Below, piece by piece: positions 1 through 7,731 of a DNA stretch of 64,000 nt. Every line of letters starts with the position of its first letter. Within the stretch, counting starts at the first letter, position 1. The translations under genes and the position numbers were made by a program. The notes beneath the pieces were generated by a model that did no database searches, had not been told where the DNA came from, and was given only the letters and a program-made list of their open reading frames with translations. The stretch comes from Clostridiales bacterium. Lineage in GTDB: Bacteria > Bacillota > Clostridia > Peptostreptococcales > Anaerovoracaceae. The stretch covers positions 4,864,929 through 4,928,928 of the forward strand of contig CP042469.1 of NCBI GenBank assembly GCA_015243575.1. Direction: 5' to 3'.

Positions 1-67
1 ACATGTGTTTGATATTCTTAGCATACCGATTTATGGAGAGAAATTCAATCGTTACATTTGTACCAAG

Positions 68-83
68 TGTTGATAACTCAACA
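68..83. promoter_or_regulatory. Possible TetR operator palindrome
   Basis: A six-base inverted repeat (TGTTGA, four-base loop TAAC, TCAACA) lies about 40 bases before the start of the TetR gene, where such repressors usually bind their own promoter. Only position and symmetry support it; no consensus for this regulator is known to me. Confidence 0.3.
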
Positions 84-120
84 TATTTCATTAATTTGTT
101 GAATATCTGGAGGCGACTTT

Positions 121-675
121 GTGGATAGAAGAATACAAAAAACAAGACAGTTGATTATGAATACCTTCATTGAGCTTTTGGCTGAAAAAGGATTTGAAAA
201 AATAACCATCCGTGATATTGCCGAACGGGCAAACATAAACCGAGGGACTGTTTATCTACATTTTGTGGACAAATTTGACTTGCTTGACAAGTGCATTGAA
301 ACATATGTTGCGCTGCTGCTAAATCACTGTGCCAATCAAGCTGACACCAATTTAAACGCAGGCGCATTTCAAAGCGTCTTTGAATATTTGGAGGAAAATT
401 TCACAGTTTACAAGTTGCTTCTCAGCAATGAGGGATTTGGATTTTTCCGCCGCCGCTTGTATGATATCATTGCGCAAACGGTGACCGAGGTTGTCGGTAT
501 CAAGTCAGAAAACCAAGCGTTTTCAAATGGTGTAACCACTCATTTTTTAACTTCTGGATTTATTGGGGTATTGGAATGGTGGATCAATCATTCTATGCCC
601 TGCAATGTTAAGGAAATCACAGAGCAGCTTATGTTTTTGCTGGAACCATACACGAAGCACCTTGTATCGAGCTAA
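121..675 (+). CDS. TetR/AcrR family transcriptional regulator
   Basis: A 184-residue repressor-type regulator starting at GTG 121, with GGAGG about 5 bases upstream. Residues 1-55 form the TetR helix-turn-helix; 'TIRDIAERANINRGTVYLHF' fits the recognition region closely. The rest is the all-helical ligand and dimer domain, which is not family-diagnostic by eye. It is followed 100 bases later by galactokinase on the same strand, but nothing shows that it controls that gene; its targets may lie left of the window. A palindrome at 68-83 may be its own operator. The family assignment is firm, the ligand unknown. Confidence 0.9.
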   Translation: MDRRIQKTRQLIMNTFIELLAEKGFEKITIRDIAERANINRGTVYLHFVDKFDLLDKCIETYVALLLNHCANQADTNLNAGAFQSVFEYLEENFTVYKLLLSNEGFGFFRRRLYDIIAQTVTEVVGIKSENQAFSNGVTTHFLTSGFIGVLEWWINHSMPCNVKEITEQLMFLLEPYTKHLVSS

Positions 676-778
676 CCTAATTTGCCGATAAAATCTTACT
701 ATTGGCTAGGGTTGAAGATTTATTTGGAAATCAATTTGATTTGTTTCAGTCAGAGAATAAGAAAAGGTGAGGATAAAG

Positions 779-1948
779 ATGAAACTGAAATTGATGAAAG
801 CTTTTGAAGAAACCTATGGGATCGGGGGAGATATTAGGGCTTTCTTTGCCCCCGGACGAGTGAATCTGATTGGTGAGCATACGGATTATAACGGCGGCCA
901 TGTATTGCCCTGCACGCTTCACATGGGAACCTATATGGTTGTGCGGAAAAGAAACGATTCCATCCTTAATTTTTACTCTATAAACATGAAGGAGTTAGGA
1001 ATTATTACTTCCAATCTGGATGAACTATATTTTTCAAAAGAAGCCGACTGGACAAATTATACTAAAGGGGTACTCTGGGCTTTGGTGAAAGAGGGATATG
1101 AGGTGCCGTGTGGTATGGATGTTTTTGTGTATGGGACGATACCCGGCGGAGCAGGGTTATCATCGTCTGCATCATTGGAGATTGTGACTGCGCTGGCTGT
1201 TAAAGAATTGTTCGGATTCTCCGGACTGTCTTTGATAGAGCTGGCAAAGCTTTGTCAATACGCAGAAAATAATTATATTGGATGCAACTGCGGAATCATG
1301 GATCAGTTTGTGGTTGCCATGGGAAAGAAAAATCATTGTATGTTCCTCAACACAAATGATTTGACCTATCAATATGTACCCCTTGACCTGTCTAAGGTTA
1401 AAATAGTAGTTACCAACAGCAAGGTTAAGCATAGCCTTGTGGATTCGCAATATAATAAGAGACGAAGTGAATGTGAGAAGGCACTGAGTGAACTTCAGTC
1501 TGTCGTTACTATTTCTAGCCTTGGCGATTTAAGCAAGGAGCTGTTTGACATACACGAAACAGCAATTAAAGATCCTGTGCTGAGGCTGCGCGCCCGCCAC
1601 GCCGTTTATGAAAACCAAAGGACAATCGAAGCGACCAAAGCATTGAAAGAGGAAAATCTCATGAAATTTGGCAGACTGATGAACGACTCCCACCGTTCCC
1701 TCAGAGATGATTATCAGGTCTCGTGTGAAGAAATTGACTGCCTGGTGGAGCTTGCATGGAACCATCCGGGCACAATCGGATCAAGGATTACAGGAGGCGG
1801 ATTCGGCGGATGCACGGTAAGTATTGTAAATCAGGATTCCGTTGATTCTTTTATTGACCACTTGAGGAAGGGCTATCAACATGCCACGGGATATGATGCA
1901 GAATTTTATTTGATCGAAACCGGCGACGGGGTAAAGGAATTGCTATGA
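779..1948 (+). CDS. galK: Galactokinase
   Basis: Galactokinase (GHMP kinase family), which phosphorylates alpha-D-galactose at C1 in the cytosol, the entry step of the Leloir pathway. The galactokinase signature 'GRVNLIGEHTDYNGG' is near residue 25, the ATP-binding GHMP loop 'PGGAGLSSSASLE' near 125, and the C-terminal GHMP motif 'GSRITGGGFGGC' near 340. The 389 residues are the normal family length. I prefer ATG 779 to the in-frame GTG 767 because GGTGAGG sits 6 bases before 779 and overlaps the GTG itself. No galT or galE is nearby, so the gene is isolated from the usual operon. Confidence 0.95.
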   Translation: MKLKLMKAFEETYGIGGDIRAFFAPGRVNLIGEHTDYNGGHVLPCTLHMGTYMVVRKRNDSILNFYSINMKELGIITSNLDELYFSKEADWTNYTKGVLWALVKEGYEVPCGMDVFVYGTIPGGAGLSSSASLEIVTALAVKELFGFSGLSLIELAKLCQYAENNYIGCNCGIMDQFVVAMGKKNHCMFLNTNDLTYQYVPLDLSKVKIVVTNSKVKHSLVDSQYNKRRSECEKALSELQSVVTISSLGDLSKELFDIHETAIKDPVLRLRARHAVYENQRTIEATKALKEENLMKFGRLMNDSHRSLRDDYQVSCEEIDCLVELAWNHPGTIGSRITGGGFGGCTVSIVNQDSVDSFIDHLRKGYQHATGYDAEFYLIETGDGVKELL

Positions 1949-2001
1949 TCGTAAACAGCTTTCAACGGGGACGATAATGAAAGACTATAGGAGAGTGTAA
2001 G

Positions 2002-2796
2002 ATGTCAAAGAATATTATATTCTATTTTTCGGGTACAGGTAATAGTCGAAATGTGGCAAAAGATATCGCTGCCGCGATTGAAGACTGTGAGCTGATTTCA
2101 ATGGGGAAACAGCACAACTTAAGCGGAATATACCAGCGAATTGGCTTTGTTTATCCTGTTTACGGTGGTGGTATGCCAGGCGTGGTTGAGAGGTTTATAC
2201 AAACACTTGATCTTTCGTCAAATGCAAACAGCTATATTTTTGCTGTTTGCACAAGCGGAAGCGGGAGTGCCGATGGTTTGACGAATATCAGTAAAATAAT
2301 TGGCGGCAAGGGAGGTAAACTGAGCTATGCTGAAAGCATTAGGTGCTTTTCTAACTATGTTGGTTTGTATGCCATGGGAAGCGATGTCGAGAATAAAGCA
2401 AAGGCACAATCACAGGCTACAAAGCAGGTTGTTAAGGATATTCAAATTTGCGCTGTTAAGTCACCCGCTAAGAACAGTCCGCTAGCACTAATTCATGGGC
2501 CTTTTATAAAGTCCCTGGCAAAAAAGGACAAAGGGTTCCATGTAAATGAAGCTTGTAATAGCTGCGCTACCTGCTGCAAGGTTTGCCCTGTGGGAAATAT
2601 TAAAATGTTAGATGGCAAGCCGGATTTTTTGCATCACTGCGAACAGTGTATGGCCTGTATTCAGTGGTGTCCTAAGAAAGCTATCAACTTTAAGAATAAA
2701 ACACAAGACCGTGGCCGTTATCATCATCCAGATATAACAATTGGAGAGATGATTAACGAACAGAATGATTCCTGCTTTGAGAAGTCTAAACGCTGA
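2002..2796 (+). CDS. EFR1-type flavodoxin-ferredoxin protein
   Basis: A 264-residue redox protein. The N-terminal flavodoxin-like part begins 'SGTGNSRNVAKDI', which matches an FMN phosphate-binding loop. Near residue 190 a bacterial 2[4Fe-4S] ferredoxin domain follows, with cysteine runs 'CNSCATCCKVCP' and 'CEQCMACIQWCP'. The combination is the EFR1 family, common in Clostridia; its partners are mostly unassigned. GGAGAG precedes the ATG. It lies 53 bases after galK on the same strand and is followed by a terminator at 2846-2880, so the two may share a transcript without an evident metabolic link. Confidence 0.85.
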   Translation: MSKNIIFYFSGTGNSRNVAKDIAAAIEDCELISMGKQHNLSGIYQRIGFVYPVYGGGMPGVVERFIQTLDLSSNANSYIFAVCTSGSGSADGLTNISKIIGGKGGKLSYAESIRCFSNYVGLYAMGSDVENKAKAQSQATKQVVKDIQICAVKSPAKNSPLALIHGPFIKSLAKKDKGFHVNEACNSCATCCKVCPVGNIKMLDGKPDFLHHCEQCMACIQWCPKKAINFKNKTQDRGRYHHPDITIGEMINEQNDSCFEKSKR

Positions 2797-2845
2797 AAAA
2801 TAGAAGCAAATGGGAGCATGCTTCCTTAAGGACTAAATAAATTGC

Positions 2846-2880
2846 AGAAGCCTGCCCTCTTGGGGGTCAGGCTTCTGTTT
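2846..2880 (+). terminator. Rho-independent terminator after the EFR1 gene
   Basis: AGAAGCCTG pairs with CAGGCTTCT, extended by CCC/GGG inside, followed by a short T stretch. It separates the EFR1 gene from the MerR promoter. Confidence 0.7.
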
Positions 2881-2914
2881 GATATGCAGCAAATTAAAAA
2901 ATTAAAAAAAACAC

Positions 2915-2945
2915 TTGCAGACGACGTAGCGTCGCGTAGTAACAT
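2915..2945 (+). promoter_or_regulatory. MerR-type promoter with 19-bp spacer and central dyad
   Basis: TTGCAG at 2915-2920 and TAACAT at 2940-2945 are separated by exactly 19 bases. The spacer holds the dyad CGACG-TAG-CGTCG. Overlong spacers with a central dyad are the hallmark of MerR-activated promoters, where the regulator untwists the DNA. It lies 36 bases before the MerR start codon, so it should be an autoregulated promoter for the MerR-membrane protein pair. Confidence 0.8.
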
Positions 2946-2981
2946 AAAACAAAACCAACAAGTGAAACGAGGTGTAACAAC

Positions 2982-3833
2982 ATGGAAAACGAGGAGGAAC
3001 AGCAGTTTACAATTGGAGAATTGGCACGATTGGTCGGTGTAACTGTCAGAACACTTCAATACTACGACCAGGAGAATTTGTTAAATTCGGGTTTTACTGA
3101 AAGCGGCAAAAGAATCTACACGCGCGACGATGTTTTGAAACTCCAGCAAATTCTGTTTCTGAAATCATTGGGATTTTCACTGGAAGAGATCAACGATAAA
3201 ATACTGAAACAAGGGAGTTCCGCTGACTTTGAAAAAGTTTTCACCCGGCAGCGGGAAATAATTCTTGATCAAATCAGCAATTTGAGTCAAATCGTCGATA
3301 CGCTGGATTTGGTAATTTCCGAAACAAAAACTGGCAAAGAGGTCGGTATGGATCGGTTGATAACCATCATGAAGCTGATGAAAGAAGGCAACCCATATTC
3401 GTTTGTAGTTCGTTATTTTAACGATGATCAACTCAAAAACACTGCCAATCGATTATTTGATTCACCAGAGAAATATGAACTTTTGTCGAAAGAATTATTT
3501 ACACAACTGGATCGCCTGTACCTTGAGGGTGCAGACCCAGCGGGAGATGAAGGTCAGGATCTAGCCAAACGCTGGTGGAATATGGTAAACAAGTTTGCCG
3601 CCGGTGATCCTGATATGCTTAAGACGCTTATTTCGGTCGGAAGAGATATTGGCAACTGGCCAGTGGAGACCAAAATCATGCGGCAATCGATAGAGAACTT
3701 TTTAGAAGAAGCACTTAATATTTATCTTCATAATAACGGCATTCAGATAACAGACACGCTGACAGAAAAACATGATGTCAGGCAAAAGAAAGGAGAAGCA
3801 GAAAATGAAGCTTTCCAAGTTTTTGATAAATAA
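2982..3833 (+). CDS. MerR family regulator with TipAS-like effector domain
   Basis: A 283-residue MerR regulator. Residues 5-75 are the winged helix with the typical opening 'FTIGELARLVGVTVRTLQYY', followed by a dimerising coiled coil. The long C-terminal part (about 110-270, containing 'AKRWWNMVNKFAAGDP') resembles the TipAS drug-binding domain, as in TipA, Mta and SkgA. GAGGTG is 7 bases before ATG 2982. The end overlaps the next gene by 29 bases, indicating translational coupling. With its 19-bp-spacer promoter it likely activates its own operon when a lipophilic or peptide compound binds. The ligand is inferred only by family. Confidence 0.88.
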   Translation: MENEEEQQFTIGELARLVGVTVRTLQYYDQENLLNSGFTESGKRIYTRDDVLKLQQILFLKSLGFSLEEINDKILKQGSSADFEKVFTRQREIILDQISNLSQIVDTLDLVISETKTGKEVGMDRLITIMKLMKEGNPYSFVVRYFNDDQLKNTANRLFDSPEKYELLSKELFTQLDRLYLEGADPAGDEGQDLAKRWWNMVNKFAAGDPDMLKTLISVGRDIGNWPVETKIMRQSIENFLEEALNIYLHNNGIQITDTLTEKHDVRQKKGEAENEAFQVFDK

Positions 3834-4959
3834 AGGCGTTACTTATGCCATTCTTCTGGCAGTTTTCTATCAAGTTGTGATGGTGGGTCTCTTTATCTAC
3901 GGTTACCATGTCCTGCCCAGCGGGGTCAATCAGCTGGGGATAAATGTGGTTAATCAAGCTGGAGATCAAGGTGCAGCGATTCAGGAGGAGCTCGTTCCCA
4001 GTATATCTAAATCGTTTGTTAACGTTGCTACAGATAAGGATCTGGGCAAAAGTCGAGAGGAACTAAATAATCGGCAAATCCAAATGATTATTGTGATTCC
4101 TGAAAATTTTATCAACGATTTACAGAATGGAAAATCCGCATTTGACTTTTATATCAATGAATCAAATACAACAGCGGTTGTGACTACTATGAATGAAGTC
4201 GCTAAATCGATTACCGATGGCTTTAATCAAGCAATGAACCAGGGAAAATTGACAAATATACTGAAATCCTTAAATATTGATGGCCCTCAGCAACAATTAA
4301 TTGCGGAAAGTATACAAAACTCGGTCGTTCAGAATAACATTTACATCAATAAAGCGCCAAACCGTATGGATTACGTAATGACCCCGATGTTTTTATCTGT
4401 AGCGACCTATGCGTCTTCTATGGTAGCGGCTATAATATTGTTTAATATCCTCGTTGCTTTTATTCCCATCATAGGAAAATGGAAGGCTTTTCGATATGTT
4501 CAGGTTGCGGGTTGCGTTATTGCCCTTCTTGCACCATTGTTTGGAATAATGACAGCAAGCTTGTTCATATCTATTAGCCCTCATAAATTATTTATCCTAT
4601 ATTTTCAACAGGTTTTTATGCAAATAACTGCATTCCAATTTACTTTAATATTTTCGCTTGCTCTTGGGCAAAATGGCATTTTTCTAAATATACCCCTATT
4701 ACTTATGCAAACAATTTCTGGCGGCGGAACAATGCCTCTCCAAATTATGCCTAACCTGTTTAAACTCGTCAGTTATCTTACCCCGATGTATCCCAATATT
4801 CAGATAGATTTTGGTGTGTTGTTTGGGGGGCCAATCTTTACTTTTGAGGTCAGGTTACTGATGCTATTAATAATATCCATTCTCGTTTTATTGGCAATTG
4901 TATGGCACAAAAAAGAAAGCGGCGGTGAACCAGTGACTGCAGCAACAGTAAACCAATAG
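3805..4959 (+). CDS. ABC-2/YhgE-Pip-like membrane protein
   Basis: A 384-residue membrane protein with one N-terminal transmembrane helix (about 10-32), an extracytoplasmic stretch of about 180 residues, and about five to six C-terminal helices, ending in a short polar tail. This is the ABC-2 permease/YhgE-Pip plan (also DUF3533). No ATPase gene is adjacent. ATG 3805 is chosen over the upstream in-frame start because AGGAGA sits 8 bases before it and the first helix then begins at once. It overlaps the MerR gene, which implies drug or envelope-stress-induced export. The substrate is unknown. Confidence 0.7.
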   Translation: MKLSKFLINKGVTYAILLAVFYQVVMVGLFIYGYHVLPSGVNQLGINVVNQAGDQGAAIQEELVPSISKSFVNVATDKDLGKSREELNNRQIQMIIVIPENFINDLQNGKSAFDFYINESNTTAVVTTMNEVAKSITDGFNQAMNQGKLTNILKSLNIDGPQQQLIAESIQNSVVQNNIYINKAPNRMDYVMTPMFLSVATYASSMVAAIILFNILVAFIPIIGKWKAFRYVQVAGCVIALLAPLFGIMTASLFISISPHKLFILYFQQVFMQITAFQFTLIFSLALGQNGIFLNIPLLLMQTISGGGTMPLQIMPNLFKLVSYLTPMYPNIQIDFGVLFGGPIFTFEVRLLMLLIISILVLLAIVWHKKESGGEPVTAATVNQ

Positions 4960-4987
4960 CAGTGTGGTGTAAGTCGTGAATTGAGCA

Positions 4988-5029
4988 AAATTGGGCTGGA
5001 AAAGAGCTTTTTTCGACCCAATTTTTTTG
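4988..5029 (+). terminator. Long imperfect terminator hairpin
   Basis: AAATTGGG pairs with CCCAATTT and the stem continues, with one mismatch and two wobble pairs, to AAAA/TTTT around a four-base loop. A run of seven T follows. It ends the MerR operon. Confidence 0.75.
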
Positions 5030-5186
5030 TACATTTTATAGATGACATTGATGTTTGGGGTGACATTTATCAAAGTTAATACTATAGTTGTTATTAGTTA
5101 AATGCTTAAATATTAATTGATTAACTAATGCGATAAGAATAAGAAACCTTATAGTATTACTAGTAAATTTTTAAAGGAGAAATAAG

Positions 5187-5639
5187 GTGCGAAATAGTGA
5201 ATTATTAACAATGATTATGGACTTTACAAATGTTTTTAACGAATTCAATAATAAGGCATTCAAGTTTATTGATGAGCAACTAAGTAAAACAGGACTGGTC
5301 AGGACACATTTTATTATTTTGCATGAATTGGTGGGCGGAAAGGAACTCTCGATGAGTGACTTAAGCGAGATTCTCCATGTAACAAAACCAAACATAACAG
5401 TTTTGATTGATAAGCTTGTCAAGCTGGATTATGTTGAGCGTGTGAACAAAAGCCAAGACCGAAGAGTAATCTTGATTCGGCTTACAGGCAAAGGAGAAGC
5501 TTTTATCGGCAAATCGTCTGAAGAGCTAATTGAGTCCGTTGTCCAATTGTTAGATTACCTTGATCAGGAGGATTTGTATCTTGTGAAGCAATCAACACAG
5601 GTTATGAAAGTACTCATTGCAAAGCTTAATAAGAAATAA
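5187..5639 (+). CDS. MarR family regulator, copy 1
   Basis: A 150-residue MarR-type winged-helix regulator. The core runs from 'HFIILHELVGG' through 'SMSDLSEILHVTKPNITVLI' (recognition helix) to the wing 'SQDRRVILIRLTGKG'. It starts at GTG 5187 with AAGGAG 9 bases upstream. It is followed 63 bases later by an antibiotic-biosynthesis-monooxygenase gene, and a 92% identical protein is encoded at 6930-7382. It is probably a local repressor of the module; the ligand is unknown. Confidence 0.9.
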   Translation: MRNSELLTMIMDFTNVFNEFNNKAFKFIDEQLSKTGLVRTHFIILHELVGGKELSMSDLSEILHVTKPNITVLIDKLVKLDYVERVNKSQDRRVILIRLTGKGEAFIGKSSEELIESVVQLLDYLDQEDLYLVKQSTQVMKVLIAKLNKK

Positions 5640-5702
5640 TAATTTAAATAATCCAGTAGATGAAATTCTGATAAAATTCAACCAGTCTAAAAGGAGGAAT
5701 AT

Positions 5703-6017
5703 ATGACTACTAAAAGTGATCCTAACAAATACCCTAACAGTGTCACGATATTTATTGAAATTCATGCGAAAGACGGTGAAGAAGACATTGCACGTCAGGC
5801 TTTTACTACGACCATCGAAACATCGGAAAAACCCGGACTCTTAAGCTATGAAATCTTTGAAGACATCAATGACCCTGCTGCTTTCTACTCAACACAAGAA
5901 TGGGAAAGTGTTGAAACGTTCCATGCCCACATGAGTGCGGCAAAAAACGGATTAAGAGATGCCACTAAAATGTTGCGGGATGCACCTAGGACTAGCATAC
6001 TAAAGCGTATCGGATAA
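5703..6017 (+). CDS. Antibiotic biosynthesis monooxygenase (ABM) family protein
   Basis: A 104-residue single-domain protein of the dimeric ferredoxin-like-fold ABM family (YgiN/HmoA-like). The pattern 'IFIEIHAKDGEEDIARQAF', then 'PGLLSYEIFEDINDPAAFY' and 'EWESVETFHAHM', gives the beta-alpha-beta order with the usual conserved His. Such enzymes oxidise quinones or polyphenols without a cofactor, or handle haem. AGGAGG precedes ATG 5703. It sits between MarR and the CAT gene and probably shares the MarR transcript. The substrate is unknown. A shortened copy lies at 7443-7547. Confidence 0.85.
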   Translation: MTTKSDPNKYPNSVTIFIEIHAKDGEEDIARQAFTTTIETSEKPGLLSYEIFEDINDPAAFYSTQEWESVETFHAHMSAAKNGLRDATKMLRDAPRTSILKRIG

Positions 6018-6063
6018 GCGATCGGTAGGCGGGCACATACGAGAGAAATTAGGAGAGAATGGA

Positions 6064-6717
6064 ATGAATTTTAATATAATTGATATAGAAAAATGGAATA
6101 GAAAAGAACACTACTTACACTATATTCAAGATATACGCTGTACATACAGTTTGACTACTAATATTGATATTACCTTTTTAAAACAAGAGCAGAAAAGGAA
6201 GAACCAGAAAATATATCCGGCATTGATATACATGATAGCAACTGCTGTAAATCATCATAAAGAATTTAGAATGGATCATGACAGGGATGACCATTTAGGT
6301 TATTGGAGTGAGGTAAATCCCAGCTATACAGTCTTTAATGAAGAAAATCAAACATTCTCAAGTATTTGGACTGAATATGATTCAAGTTTCACAACTTTCT
6401 ATGATAATTGTGTTCAAGATATTTACGATTATTCCAGTTCAACACTTATGACACCGAAGTCCAATATGCCTCAAAATATTTTTACTATTTCAAGTATTCC
6501 ATGGGTTGATTTTACTTCATTTAATTTAAATGTTTATAACGAAGGGCACTACTTACCACCCATATTCACTGTTGGTAAATTTATATATGAAAAAGAAAAA
6601 ATTCTGATGCCAATAGCGATACAAGTACATCATGCTGTTTGTGATGGGTTCCATATAGGTAAATTCATAAACTATCTGCAAGAATTAGCGGACAGCTATC
6701 TTGATTGGGCTAAATGA
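6064..6717 (+). CDS. catA: Chloramphenicol O-acetyltransferase, type A
   Basis: A 217-residue enzyme of the classical CAT family, which transfers acetyl from acetyl-CoA to the 3-hydroxyl of chloramphenicol in the cytosol. The catalytic motif 'HHAVCDGFHIGKF' is near residue 190 with the active His. The N-terminal 'RKEHYLHY' and the stretch 'NIFTISSIPWVDFTSFNLN' are typical of the trimeric type. The length is normal. GGAGAG precedes ATG 6064. The coding sequence is more AT-rich than its neighbours and it lies between two copies of a duplicated module, which suggests acquisition. Confidence 0.93.
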   Translation: MNFNIIDIEKWNRKEHYLHYIQDIRCTYSLTTNIDITFLKQEQKRKNQKIYPALIYMIATAVNHHKEFRMDHDRDDHLGYWSEVNPSYTVFNEENQTFSSIWTEYDSSFTTFYDNCVQDIYDYSSSTLMTPKSNMPQNIFTISSIPWVDFTSFNLNVYNEGHYLPPIFTVGKFIYEKEKILMPIAIQVHHAVCDGFHIGKFINYLQELADSYLDWAK

Positions 6718-6929
6718 TAATTATTATCTCCATAAAAACCACATCGACCTATTACAGAGATTTCGGACTAAATATGAACTGACTGATAATGGTCTAGTAG
6801 AGTCAAGGTCAGGTAGTATTTTGTTCCAAAATCTCCCCCTTACCCTAGACGACAGCGGACGGCAGAGTCAGGCTTGACTTTGCAGGAAAATATCCTCCAA
6901 TTTCAGTGTATATTTAAGGAGAAAAAAAG

Positions 6930-7382
6930 GTGCAAAATAGTGAACTGTTATCAATGATTGTGGACTTTACAAATGTTTTTAACGAATTCAATAATAAGGC
7001 ATTCAAGTTTATTGATGCTCAACTAAATAAAACAGGACTGGTCAGGACACATTTTATTATTTTGCATGAATTGGTGGGTGGAAAAGAGCTCTCAATGAGT
7101 GACTTAAGCGAGATTCTCCATGTAACAAAACCAAACATAACTGTATTGATTGATAAGCTTGTCAAGCTGGATTATGTTGAGCGTGTGAACAACAGCCAAG
7201 ACCGAAGAGTAATCTTGATTCGGCTTACAGGCAAAGGAGAAGCTTTTATCGGCAAATCGTCTGAAGAGCTAATTAAGTCCGTTGTCCAATTGTTAGATTA
7301 TCTTGATCAGGAGGACTTGGATGTTGTGAAGCAAACGACACAGGCTATGAAAACGCTCATTGCAAAGCTCAATAAGAAATAA
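6930..7382 (+). CDS. MarR family regulator, copy 2
   Basis: A 150-residue paralogue of the protein at 5187-5639, differing at 12 positions and mostly in the first 12 and last 20 residues. The DNA-recognition helix and wing are unchanged apart from one K-to-N change just before the wing, so both copies should read the same operator. GTG start with AAGGAG upstream, as in copy 1. The downstream partner gene is reduced to 34 codons, so this copy may now act only in trans. Confidence 0.9.
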   Translation: MQNSELLSMIVDFTNVFNEFNNKAFKFIDAQLNKTGLVRTHFIILHELVGGKELSMSDLSEILHVTKPNITVLIDKLVKLDYVERVNNSQDRRVILIRLTGKGEAFIGKSSEELIKSVVQLLDYLDQEDLDVVKQTTQAMKTLIAKLNKK

Positions 7383-7442
7383 TGATGAAATAATCCAGTG
7401 GATAAAACTCTGATAAATTCCGAGTCAAAAAAGGAGGACGCC

Positions 7443-7547
7443 ATGATTACTAAAAGTGATACCAACAAATATTCTGACAGTGTCATGATCTTGATTGAAA
7501 TTCATGCGAAAAACGGTGAAGAGGACATACTTAAGCGTATCGGATAA
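7443..7547 (+). pseudogene. Internally deleted ABM monooxygenase copy
   Basis: A 34-codon reading frame whose first 29 residues match the start of the monooxygenase at 5703-6017 and whose last five (LKRIG) match its end. Seventy codons are missing, in frame. The junction shares only a short CAT-type microhomology with the intact copy. AGGAGG is kept before ATG 7443, so the stub may still be translated, but it lacks the catalytic core. Confidence 0.85.
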
Positions 7548-7731
7548 ACGATCATAGGCAATTCCTTTTTCAGTTAAACAGGTCTTCACCAGAGCAATCC
7601 CAAAAAGGGCTCGCTTTGATGGTTGCTAATCTAAATGTAAAAGAAAATGACCAAATGCATGATAGTCTTAAAAATTATAGTCATTGAAAAAAATTTCAGA
7701 CAGCACTTCATAGGCAGCAATGCATACCGAT

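Larger units (their letters stand above)
5163..7560 (+). repeat. Duplicated MarR-monooxygenase module bracketing a CAT gene
   Basis: The block 5163-6030 (leader, MarR, spacer, monooxygenase) is repeated at 6905-7560. The two MarR proteins differ at 12 of 150 positions, and the leaders and spacers are clearly alike. The second monooxygenase copy has lost its middle. The chloramphenicol acetyltransferase gene and about 210 non-coding bases lie between the copies. Confidence 0.85.

Noticed and set aside
6718-6929. Insertion sequence end between the CAT gene and the second MarR gene
   Set aside because: I looked for terminal inverted repeats or transposase remnants and saw none that I could support.
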